A program made the translations under genes and the position numbers. Below the pieces are notes generated by a model. The model worked only from the letters and a program-made list of their open reading frames with translations, ran no database searches and was not told where the DNA came from. From the NCBI RefSeq assembly GCF_001187435.1, contig NZ_LFXA01000013.1, forward strand, positions 1-64,000: 64,000 bases of DNA, given 5' to 3'. The stretch's first letter is position 1. Every line of letters starts with the position of its first letter. Below, piece by piece: positions 44,441 through 52,102 of the stretch. The stretch comes from Streptomyces caatingaensis (lineage in GTDB: Bacteria; Actinomycetota; Actinomycetes; Streptomycetales; Streptomycetaceae).

Positions 44441-45091
44441 ATGCTCAGACCGGCGATGACCGCGGCCGTGGCGGCGGCGCTGCTCGGGGTGCCGGCCCCG
44501 GGCGCGGCCGCGGATCCGTACGGCACGCCCCCGCCCGACAAGATCGTGATCGACGTGGTGACCGTGAACGGCTCCGGCTGTCCGGCGGGGACGGCCAATG
44601 TGGCCGTCTCGCCCGACAACACGGCCTTCACGGTCTCCTACAGTGACTACGTGGCCCAGGTGGGCGTCGGCTCCAAGCCCACGGACATGCGCAAGAACTG
44701 CCAGCTCAGCCTGAACGTCCACGTGCCGCAGGGGTTCACCTACGCGGTCGCCCGGGCGGACTACCGCGGCTTCGCGCACCTGGAGAAGGGGGCGGCGGGG
44801 CTGGAGCGGGCCAACTACTACTTCCAGGGCATGCAGCAGACGGCGTTCGTGAACCACCCGTTCGCGGGCCCGCTCAACGACAACTGGCAGGCGTCCGACT
44901 CCACGGACATCGACGCCCTGGTCTACGCGCCCTGCGGGGCCATGCGGTTCCTCAACATCAACACCGAGCTGCGGGTGGACGCCGGCACCTCCGACACCGC
45001 CCGCACCACCAGCTTCCTGGCGATGGACTCGACCGACGGGAACATCAGCACCCTCTACCGCTTCGCCTGGAAGCAGTGTCCCGCGGCGTGA
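44441..45091 (+). CDS. Secreted DUF4360 protein, copy 2
   Basis: A 216-residue paralogue of the preceding gene, conserved along its whole length (IVIDVVTVNGSGCPAG, NTAFTVSYSDYVAQVGVGSK, NCQLSLNVHVPQGFTYAVA, WKQCPAA), with only the signal peptide (MTAAVAAALLGVPAPGAA) differing strongly. All Cys positions are kept. ATG at 44441 after GGGAGGGAG. The pair is a tandem duplication and is probably one transcript, ended by the hairpin that abuts the stop codon. Confidence 0.85.
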   Translation: MLRPAMTAAVAAALLGVPAPGAAADPYGTPPPDKIVIDVVTVNGSGCPAGTANVAVSPDNTAFTVSYSDYVAQVGVGSKPTDMRKNCQLSLNVHVPQGFTYAVARADYRGFAHLEKGAAGLERANYYFQGMQQTAFVNHPFAGPLNDNWQASDSTDIDALVYAPCGAMRFLNINTELRVDAGTSDTARTTSFLAMDSTDGNISTLYRFAWKQCPAA

Positions 45092-45133
45092 ACGAGCCGG
45101 GGGCGGCCCTTCGCGGGCCGCCCCCGGCTCGTT
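45091..45133. terminator. Very strong terminator after the DUF4360 pair
   Basis: Perfect 19-bp arms (AACGAGCCGGGGGCGGCCC and its reverse complement) around TTCGC. It starts at the last base of the stop codon and also ends the converging MFS gene at 45153. Confidence 0.88.
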
Positions 45134-45152
45134 CCGTCCCGGTCTCCGGGGC

Positions 45153-46598
45153 TCAGTCCTCGTGCGCCTCGGCCTCGACGGGCTTGGGGATCAGGAACGA
45201 GGTCCCGAAGGCGACGGCCAGGATCACCACACCGGCGATCATGCCCGTGACGTAGCCCTCGGCCGAGGAGGTGTCGGCGGACACCGTGGCCGTCTTGACC
45301 GCGTACAGCGCCGCGAAGCTCAGGCCCGCGCCGAGGTTGAACGCCCCGGCGTTCAGCCCGGGCAGGAAGCCGGGGTTGGCCTTCGGGGACAGGACGATGC
45401 CCAGGCCGTTGAGGACGATGTTCGCCACGCCCGCGTAGGTGATGCCCACCAGCACGGAGGCCACCAGCAGCATCACCCGCGAGTGCGCCGGAATCGTCAC
45501 GATCATCAGCACGACCGACAGCACGGCCCCCACGAGCCCGGCGCGCAGGACGCGCCCGTAGCCGTAGGTGGCGGCCAGCCGGCCCGCGACCGGGCCCATC
45601 GCCAGGCCCGCCAGCGCGTACGGCGTCAGCGTCCACCACGCGGACTGCTCGGCGCTCATGCCCAGACCGGCCTTGGCGTCCTGGGCGAACGCCGGGATCA
45701 GACCGTTCATGACGGCGAAGACACCGGTCATGGTGAGCACGGTGGTCAGCAGGGTCGCCCAGGTGCCGCGCCGCTTGAGGTGGTGGGTGGACACCAGCGG
45801 GTGGCGCGTGCGGTCCTCCGTCCGCCAGAACAGGGCGAACGCGGCCGCTGCCACGACGACGAGGACGCCGACCATCGCCCAGTTCGCGGCGCCCAGCTTC
45901 CCGGCCTCGTTGAGCGCGACGAGCATGGCCCCGACCGAGACGACCAGCATGGCGACGCCCGGCCAGTCCATGCGGTGGGCGTCCGCGACCTTGGTCTCCG
46001 GGGTCATGACCGCGACCATCACCGTCGCGATCAGCGCCACGCCGGCCATGGCCCAGAAGACCGACTGGAAGCCGTGGTTGTCGGCCAGGTAGCCGCCGGC
46101 GAGGGAGTCCACGCCGGCGATGCCGCCGTTGACCGCGGTGATCACGCCGAGCAGCGTGCCGTACTTCTTGGGCTCGGTGACCTCCTGCCGCAGCATGATC
46201 AGGCACAGCGGCACGGTCGGGCCGGACGCGCCCTGGATCACACGGCCGACGAACAGCATCGGCACGCTCGTCGCCAGGGCGGCCACGACACAGCCGACGG
46301 CCATCAGGGCCAGCATCCCGACCAGCACCTTGCGGCGGCCGACGAGGTCACCGAGGCGGGGCAGGAACAGCGAGAACAGGGCGGCGGAGGTGAAGAAGGC
46401 CGTCTGGGTGAGGCCGATCTCCGCGGAGGTGGCCCCCAGGCTGTCCTCGATGCTCTTGAGCGCCGGGCTGAGCATGCTGGCGTTGAGCTGGAAGGCGATG
46501 CAGGCGGTCAGCAGGGCGGTGACCAGCACGCCCACCCGGGTGGCGGTCCCGGAGCCGCCGGGGTCGCCGGCGCGGTCGCCGGTGAGAGAAACGTTCAT
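45153..46598 (-). CDS. MFS transporter
   Basis: A 481-residue carrier with about 14 hydrophobic segments. The TM1 region reads LVTALLTACIAFQLNASMLS and the TM2-3 loop LPRLGDLVGRRKVLVG, with RVIQGASGPTVPLCLIMLR in TM4 as in other DHA2-like exporters. ATG at 46598; the upstream leader holds no strong ribosome site. It lies 0.5 kb beyond the end of the isonitrile operon on the same strand, separated by a repeat element. It is a candidate exporter for that pathway, but it may be unrelated. Confidence 0.8.
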   Translation of the reverse strand: MNVSLTGDRAGDPGGSGTATRVGVLVTALLTACIAFQLNASMLSPALKSIEDSLGATSAEIGLTQTAFFTSAALFSLFLPRLGDLVGRRKVLVGMLALMAVGCVVAALATSVPMLFVGRVIQGASGPTVPLCLIMLRQEVTEPKKYGTLLGVITAVNGGIAGVDSLAGGYLADNHGFQSVFWAMAGVALIATVMVAVMTPETKVADAHRMDWPGVAMLVVSVGAMLVALNEAGKLGAANWAMVGVLVVVAAAAFALFWRTEDRTRHPLVSTHHLKRRGTWATLLTTVLTMTGVFAVMNGLIPAFAQDAKAGLGMSAEQSAWWTLTPYALAGLAMGPVAGRLAATYGYGRVLRAGLVGAVLSVVLMIVTIPAHSRVMLLVASVLVGITYAGVANIVLNGLGIVLSPKANPGFLPGLNAGAFNLGAGLSFAALYAVKTATVSADTSSAEGYVTGMIAGVVILAVAFGTSFLIPKPVEAEAHED

Positions 46599-46792
46599 GG
46601 CTCGACGTCTTTGTCTGTCTTCGTTCACGGAGGGGCCCTCTGTTCGGCCGAACAGCGGCGGAGTGGAGCTCCGGGGGAGGGCGTGCCGGACTGTTCCGAC
46701 GAGCCGGAACGACCAGGTCACGAACCGGCCGTACCTCCAGTCCGTGGCCAAAGGTACCGTCTCCGGCCGGGAGGGGCGGATTTCGCCCCCGA

Positions 46793-47117
46793 CCCGCCCT
46801 TTCACCGTTTCCTCCCGGGCAGTCCCCGTCCCCGCCCTCCCGGCGACGCGCCGGCCTCCGTCCCTCGGCGCGGCACCGCCTTCCCGGGCGGGTGCGCGGG
46901 ACTCCGTTCCTGGCCCGGCCCCGCCCTCCCCCGGCCCCTCGCAGTCGCGCGAAGCACGGTTCCAGGGGGGGCAGGGGCGGAGCCCCGCCCCAGCGCGAAA
47001 GGTACAGGGGGCCGGGGCCGGCCGCGCTTCCGCGCGGGGGCGCTTTCGGGGGCAGGGGGCGCAGCCCCCGCATGCGGGCTGAGGGGGGCTCCCCCGGAGA
47101 AACGGTGAAAGGGCGGG
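46793..47117. repeat. MITE-like 325-bp element with 18-bp terminal inverted repeats
   Basis: The left end CCCGCCCTTTCACCGTTT (46793-46810) recurs as an exact reverse complement at 47100-47117. The interior is extremely G/C-rich and full of small hairpins (for example GGGGCGGAGCCCCGCCCC near 46975) and encodes nothing credible. No target-site duplication was found in the immediate flanks (not searched exhaustively). With the preceding 46599-46792 leader it fills the 537-bp gap between the MFS and TerD genes. Confidence 0.6.
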
Positions 47118-47135
47118 GCGGGGAGGAGCAACCCC

Positions 47136-47672
47136 TCACACGGAGCCCATCGTCCGCGCGAACGTCACCGGGTCGGTGTCGAAGCCCCGCAGAAGTGGAC
47201 GGAACGTCCACAGCCCGGCCGCGTCGCGGAGGAACTCCCCGACCGTCGCGGCCGTCGCGCCGCCGACCGCCGCGAAGTCCTGCTCGGCCAGGACGTCGTA
47301 CCCGGCGGTGATCTGCGCCCGCGGGTCGGCGACGTCGGCGAAGCGGACGGTCGTGCCGCCCGGCTGCTGGATGGCCGCGCCGACGACGACGCGCCCGCTG
47401 GTGTCCGGCATGCGGGAGAGCTCCAGGGTCATCACCTCGTCCCAGCCCAGCCCCTGGCCCGTGCGGCTGTCCCGGTTGAGGGAGACCGTGCCGTCGGTCG
47501 AGCGGCGGCCGAAGTGGACGAGCTGGACGGGGGCGCCGTGCGGGTCGCCGGTCGCGTGGACGGCGACGATCAGGTCGAGGTCGTGGGGCGTGGCGCCGAG
47601 CGGTGCGGGGTTCCACTTGAGCCGCGCCTGAGCCGTGTCGATGCCCTTGCCGAAACCGCCCGTACCGCCCAC
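47136..47672 (-). CDS. TerD-family protein
   Basis: A 178-residue protein of the TerD/CABP1 family. LKWNPAPLGATPHDLDLIVA is the characteristic first segment with the Asp residues that bind Ca2+, and LGWDEVMTLELSRMPD and a FADVADPRAQI segment follow. TerD proteins are cytoplasmic, often in stress or tellurite operons. The GTG start shares its first base with the TAG of the flavin reductase gene (TAGTG), so it is translated as the last member of the isonitrile operon. Confidence 0.78.
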   Translation of the reverse strand: MGGTGGFGKGIDTAQARLKWNPAPLGATPHDLDLIVAVHATGDPHGAPVQLVHFGRRSTDGTVSLNRDSRTGQGLGWDEVMTLELSRMPDTSGRVVVGAAIQQPGGTTVRFADVADPRAQITAGYDVLAEQDFAAVGGATAATVGEFLRDAAGLWTFRPLLRGFDTDPVTFARTMGSV

Positions 47673-48199
47673 TACCGGTCGCCTCCCCGCCGCACGATGC
47701 CTGTGGCATCCATCATCTCCGCGGCGGGGCGCGCCCGGAAGACCGCGAGCTCGCCCCGGTAGAACACGAGCGGCCGGGCGTCCCGGCGGACGGCGAACTC
47801 CTCGACGCGGCCCAGGAAGAGGAGGTGGTCCCCGCCGTCGTGGGTGGCCCAGGGCGCGCAGGAGACGGTGGCGAGGGAGCCGGCCAGCCGCGGGGCGAGT
47901 CCGGTGCCCGAGGGGATCCAGCGGGGCGCGGCACCGCTCCCCCGGCCGGCGAAGTGCCGGGCGAGGGCGGCCTGTTCCCCGGCGAGGACGTTGACGGTGA
48001 AGGGCCGTCCCGGCAGCAGGCGGGCGGCCTTGCTGTCGCGGTGCAGCGAGACCAGCACCAGCGGCGGGTCGAGGGAGACGGCGGTGAAGGAGTTGACCGT
48101 CGCGCCGTGCGGGGCGCCGTCGGGCCCGCAGCTGACGACGGTGACGCCGGTCGCGAAGTGGCCCAGGCAGGTGCGCAGTTGCCGGGGGTCGAGGGTCAT
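47672..48199 (-). CDS. Flavin reductase (HpaC-type)
   Basis: A 175-residue split-barrel NAD(P)H:flavin oxidoreductase. LRTCLGHFATGVTVVSC, GATVNSFTAVSLDPPLVLVS and FTVNVLAGEQAALARHFAG are hallmarks of the HpaC/ActVB group that supplies FADH2 or FMNH2 to two-component monooxygenases. Its partner is obviously the HpaB-type hydroxylase in the same operon. ATG at 48199 after AAGGAG; 64 bp after the ring-cleavage dioxygenase gene. Confidence 0.87.
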   Translation of the reverse strand: MTLDPRQLRTCLGHFATGVTVVSCGPDGAPHGATVNSFTAVSLDPPLVLVSLHRDSKAARLLPGRPFTVNVLAGEQAALARHFAGRGSGAAPRWIPSGTGLAPRLAGSLATVSCAPWATHDGGDHLLFLGRVEEFAVRRDARPLVFYRGELAVFRARPAAEMMDATGIVRRGGDR

Positions 48200-48263
48200 G
48201 CCGCTCCTTCGGGGGTTCTCGGGAGGAGGGGCCGCCGGGCGGATTGCCCGGCGGCCCGCGGTG

Positions 48264-49121
48264 TCAGACGGTGAACCAGACGTGCGCCTGCCCCGTCCCG
48301 ATCCCGCTCTCGTAGGCGCTGTAGCGGCGCCCCTTGCCCGTGAAGCGCGGTCCGCCGAGCGCGCCCGCCAGCATCAGGTAGTGGCCGAAGCCGGCCTCGG
48401 GGGCGAAGCGGTGGTAGTCGGCCATGGTGGCGACCACGCGGTCGTGCCGGCCCTCCTCCAGCCAGGCGAGGCGCTGTTCGTCGGCCTCCCGGGCCTCCGG
48501 GGTGACGATGTTGGCCGGGTCGCCCGCCATGCGGTCGCGCAGTTCGGCCAGCGGCCGGAAGCGGTGGGAGAGGCCGCCGGAGGCGAGGAGCAGCACCTTG
48601 CGGTCGAGGGCGCGGACGGCGTCGCCCAGGGTCTCGCCGATCCGCAGGAAGTCCTCGTCGGTCGCCGTCTGGCAGACGGAGACCGACAGCCAGGGGGTGT
48701 CCGGGCGGCCGAGGTACGTCCAGAGGTTGAGCGTGGCGTAGTGGACCGGCAGGTACGGGTCGTCGTTGGCCTGGAGCCAGACGCCGCGCTCCTCGGCGAG
48801 CCGGGCGGCCGCGTGGGCCAGTTCCGGGTCGCCGGGCAGGTCGTAGGGCAGGCGGCTGAGGGCGGCGGGCATCTCGTCGGAGGTGAACAGGCCCTCGCGG
48901 CGCGGATGGGCGGTGATCACCGCCTCGGTGGTGGTGGCCCAGTGCGAGTCGAGGACGACGACGGCGTCGTGCTCGGTGGTGTCGAACACCTCGCGCCGCA
49001 GTTCCCCGAGGCCGGTGGCGAGCGTGAAGTCGCTGCCCCCGTTGGCCTCGGTGCGGGCGCTCTCGGGGAACATGATGACGGGCGCGTGCGACAGCAGACC
49101 CGCGCCGACGATGTCTCCCAT
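48264..49121 (-). CDS. LigB-type (class III) extradiol ring-cleavage dioxygenase
   Basis: A 285-residue Fe(II) dioxygenase of the HpaD/LigB/MhpB group. Candidate iron ligands His12 (GLLSHAPVI) and His60 (VVVLDSHW) are in place; later conserved segments are LLASGGLSHRF, a likely acid-base His, and AGFGHYLMLAGALGG. The family opens catechols next to the diol to give a ring-opened semialdehyde. Inside an isonitrile operon behind a phenol hydroxylase, its substrate should be the catechol made by that hydroxylase. ATG at 49121 after AGGAGG, 28 bp from the preceding gene. Confidence 0.87.
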   Translation of the reverse strand: MGDIVGAGLLSHAPVIMFPESARTEANGGSDFTLATGLGELRREVFDTTEHDAVVVLDSHWATTTEAVITAHPRREGLFTSDEMPAALSRLPYDLPGDPELAHAAARLAEERGVWLQANDDPYLPVHYATLNLWTYLGRPDTPWLSVSVCQTATDEDFLRIGETLGDAVRALDRKVLLLASGGLSHRFRPLAELRDRMAGDPANIVTPEAREADEQRLAWLEEGRHDRVVATMADYHRFAPEAGFGHYLMLAGALGGPRFTGKGRRYSAYESGIGTGQAHVWFTV

Positions 49122-49149
49122 GGCGGAACCTCCTTGCTGGGTGCGGTGG

Positions 49150-50124
49150 TTACGGGACGAGCAGCAGCTTTCCGGTGGTGCTGCGGGCGGCGAGGTCGGT
49201 GTGCGCCCGGTGGGCCTCGGCCAGCGGGTAGGTGCCGGCGACGGTGAAGCGCAGGGTGCCGTCGGCGATGCCGGCGAAGACCTCGCCGGCGCGCCGCTCG
49301 AACTCCTCGGTGGTGGCCCGGAAGTGCTCCAGGTAGGGGCGGGTGAGGGTGAGCGAGCCGCCCCACAGCAGCCGCATCACGTCGACCGGCGGCACGGCGC
49401 CGCTGGCGCCGCCGTAGAGGACGAGGGTGCCGCGGGTGCGCAGGGAGTCGAGGCTCGCGTCGAAGGTGGCGGCGCCGACGCCGTCGTAGACGGCGTGGAC
49501 GCCCTCGCCGCCGGTGAGCCGGCGGACCTCGCCGGCCAGGTCGTCGGTCTCGGTGTAGCGGATGACCTCGTCGGCGCCGTGGCCGCGGGCGAGCCGTTCC
49601 TTCTCCTCGGTGGAGACGGTGCCGATGACGCGGACGCCGCGCCGCTTGAGCATCTGGACGAGCAGCTGCCCGACGCCGCCGGCGGCGGCGTGGACGAGGA
49701 CGGTCTCGCCCTCGCGGGCGGGGTAGGAGTCGTGGGCGAGGAAGTGGGCGGTCATGCCGTGGACGAGGACGCCGCCGGCGGTGGTCAGGTCGATGTCGTC
49801 GGGGACGACGATGGCCTTGTCCTCGGGGACGAGGACGCGGGTGGCGTAGCTGCCGAGGACGGTCGTCCAGGCGACGCGGTCGCCGGCCTTGAACCGGGTG
49901 ACGCCGGGCCCGACGGCCAGGACGGTGCCGGAGCCCTCCTCCCCCGGGACGCAGGGCACGGGCAGCGGGTAGCGGCCCTCGCGGCGGTAGAGGTCGATGA
50001 AGTTGACGCCGGCGGCGGCGAGTTCGACGAGGAGCTGGCCCTCGCCGGGTGCCCCGGGGTCGGGCTTCTCGACGTAGAGCTGGACCTCGGGGCCGCCGGT
50101 CTCGCGGATCTCGATCGCGTGCAT
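49150..50124 (-). CDS. NADPH:quinone oxidoreductase
   Basis: A 324-residue zinc-independent MDR enzyme of the QOR/zeta-crystallin type. It shows NFIDLYRREGRYPLPVPCVP at the N-terminal domain, VLVHAAAGGVGQLLVQMLKR as the nucleotide-binding loop and a TTGKLLL C terminus. It reduces quinones or activated double bonds. The ATG at 50124 overlaps the TAA of the asparagine synthase gene by one base (TAATG), so both are coupled. In this operon it could reduce an enone or ortho-quinone intermediate. Confidence 0.85.
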   Translation of the reverse strand: MHAIEIRETGGPEVQLYVEKPDPGAPGEGQLLVELAAAGVNFIDLYRREGRYPLPVPCVPGEEGSGTVLAVGPGVTRFKAGDRVAWTTVLGSYATRVLVPEDKAIVVPDDIDLTTAGGVLVHGMTAHFLAHDSYPAREGETVLVHAAAGGVGQLLVQMLKRRGVRVIGTVSTEEKERLARGHGADEVIRYTETDDLAGEVRRLTGGEGVHAVYDGVGAATFDASLDSLRTRGTLVLYGGASGAVPPVDVMRLLWGGSLTLTRPYLEHFRATTEEFERRAGEVFAGIADGTLRFTVAGTYPLAEAHRAHTDLAARSTTGKLLLVP

Positions 50125-52079
50125 TACTCGGATACACCTCGCATGACAGGTCCGGCGGACACCGTGGACCTGTGGTTCGGGCCGGGGGTCCGGGGGGTGT
50201 CCCCCGGGACGGAACAGTCCTTCACATCGGTCAGTTCGACTCGGTAGGTGCGCAGCCAGTCGTCCATGCGCGCGGTGGATTCGACGAGGATCCGCTCGAA
50301 CTCGGAGAGGCTGCCGTCGGCGGTCTTGTCGGTGAGGCGGCGGACGGAGCCGCCGTCGAGGAACGGGGCCAGCGGTGCGCCGGCCTCGCCGTCGGCGGCG
50401 GTGGCCAGGCTCGTGATCAGGGCCCGGTCGTAGGCGGGGTCCTGGATCGAGGGGTAGGCGGCCTTCTTGCGGCGCAGCACGGACTCGGGGAGGAGGTCGG
50501 CGGCGGCCGCGCGGAGCAGGGCCTTCTCCTCGCCGCTGAAGGTCTTCATCTCCCAGGGGACGTTGAAGACGTACTCGACGAGGCGGTGGTCGCAGAACGG
50601 GACGCGTCCTTCGAGGCCGCTCGCCATGCCCATGCGGTCCTTCTTGTCGAGGAGGATGGGCAGCCAGCGGGTGAGGGTGAGGTGGCCGAGTTCGCGGGTG
50701 CGGCGTTCCCCGGCGTTCTCGCCGTCGAGGTGCGGCACTTCGGCGAGGGCGGTGCGGTAGAGGTCGGCCTCGTACTCGGCGAGGTCGATGCCGTCGATGA
50801 ACCAGGGGTGGAACAGCGAGCGGGGGTCGAGTCCGCGGTGGGCGCCGAGCTTGAGCCAGGGGAAGGTCTCGGCGGCGCGGGCGCCGGGGTCGGTGAACCA
50901 GAGGTAGCCGCCGAAGACCTCGTCCGCGCCCTCGCCGGAGAGGGCGACGGTGGCGTGTTCGCGGACGGCGGCGAACAGCTGGTGGAGGGAGACGTCCAGG
51001 TCGGCGAAGTTGAACGGGAGGTCCCAGGCGCCGAGGACGGCCTTGCGGACGGCGGGGTCGAGGAGCCGGCCGCGGTCGAGGGTGATCGTGTGGTGGTCGC
51101 TGGAGACGTGCCGGGCGACCTCACGGGCGTAGGGGCCGTCGGGGGTGGGGCGGACGGCGTCGGCCCGGAAGTTCTCGGTGTGGCCGGTGAAGTCGACGGA
51201 GAACGTGGAGAGTCGGCGGCCTTCGGCGGCGCGGGTGCGGGCCGCGAGGGCGGTGACGGTGCTGGAGTCGAGTCCTCCCGACAGCAGGGAGACCAGGGGC
51301 ACGTCGGCGATCATCTGCCGGGGGACGATGTCGTCGAGGAGGTCGCGGACGGTGGCGATCGTGGTCTTGAGGTCGTCGGTGTGGGGGCGGGCCTCCAGCG
51401 CCCAGTAGCGTTCCTCGCGGATGCCGTCGCGGCCGACGCGCAGCAGGTGGCCGGGCTTGACCTCGTGCATGCCGCGGAAGGGGACGCGTCCGGGGGTGCG
51501 CAGGAAGAGGAGGGCGTCGCAGAGTTCCTCGGCGCCGGCGCGGGCCCGGGCGAGGGGGTTGGCGAGGATGGCCTTGGGTTCGGAGCCGAAGAGGACGCCG
51601 TCCTCGGTGGGGTGGTAGAAGAGGGGCTTGACGCCGAGGCGGTCGCGGACGAGGAGGAGTTCCTCGCGGGCGGTGTCCCAGATGGCGAGGGAGTACATGC
51701 CGTTGAGGCGGTGGACGAGGTCCGTGCCCCACTGGAGGTAGCCGCGCAGGGCGACCTCGGTGTCGCTGCGGGTGGTGAACCGGTGGCCGAGGAGGGTGAG
51801 TTCCTCGCGCAGCTCGCGGAAGTTGTAGATCTCGCCGCCGTAGGAGATGACGGCGCGGGGCAGGCCGTCGGGGCCCTGCTCGGGGGTGGGCATCGGCTGG
51901 GTGCCGTGTTCGAGGTCGATGATGGACAGGCGCCGGTGGCCGAGGGCGGCGTGGGTGCCGAGCCACAGGCCGCGGGCGTCGGGGCCGCGGTGGTCCAGGG
52001 TGTCGGTCATGGCGCCGACGACCGTGGACTGCTGGGACAGGTCGCGGGAGAACGCGACCCATCCGGTGATGCCGCACAT
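50124..52079 (-). CDS. asnB: Glutamine-dependent asparagine synthase
   Basis: A 651-residue AsnB-type amidotransferase. Cys2 (MCGITGW) is the Ntn glutaminase nucleophile, with RGPDARGLW and YGGEIYNFRELREEL following. The synthetase domain has the PP-loop VSLLSGGLDSSTVTALAA and SGEGADEVFGGY. Both half-reactions look intact: a carboxylate is adenylated and converted to an amide with glutamine ammonia. Actinobacteria use such enzymes for primary Asn or to amidate natural products; its place between pathway genes, 23 bp after the hydroxylase, argues for the latter. ATG at 52079. Confidence 0.9.
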   Translation of the reverse strand: MCGITGWVAFSRDLSQQSTVVGAMTDTLDHRGPDARGLWLGTHAALGHRRLSIIDLEHGTQPMPTPEQGPDGLPRAVISYGGEIYNFRELREELTLLGHRFTTRSDTEVALRGYLQWGTDLVHRLNGMYSLAIWDTAREELLLVRDRLGVKPLFYHPTEDGVLFGSEPKAILANPLARARAGAEELCDALLFLRTPGRVPFRGMHEVKPGHLLRVGRDGIREERYWALEARPHTDDLKTTIATVRDLLDDIVPRQMIADVPLVSLLSGGLDSSTVTALAARTRAAEGRRLSTFSVDFTGHTENFRADAVRPTPDGPYAREVARHVSSDHHTITLDRGRLLDPAVRKAVLGAWDLPFNFADLDVSLHQLFAAVREHATVALSGEGADEVFGGYLWFTDPGARAAETFPWLKLGAHRGLDPRSLFHPWFIDGIDLAEYEADLYRTALAEVPHLDGENAGERRTRELGHLTLTRWLPILLDKKDRMGMASGLEGRVPFCDHRLVEYVFNVPWEMKTFSGEEKALLRAAAADLLPESVLRRKKAAYPSIQDPAYDRALITSLATAADGEAGAPLAPFLDGGSVRRLTDKTADGSLSEFERILVESTARMDDWLRTYRVELTDVKDCSVPGDTPRTPGPNHRSTVSAGPVMRGVSE

Positions 52080-52102
52080 GGTTTGCTCCGTTGTCGGTGG
52101 GG

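Noticed and set aside
46599..47135. Long frames through the GC-rich gap before the TerD gene
   Set aside because: They follow the hairpin-rich repeat and carry no start signals or domains.
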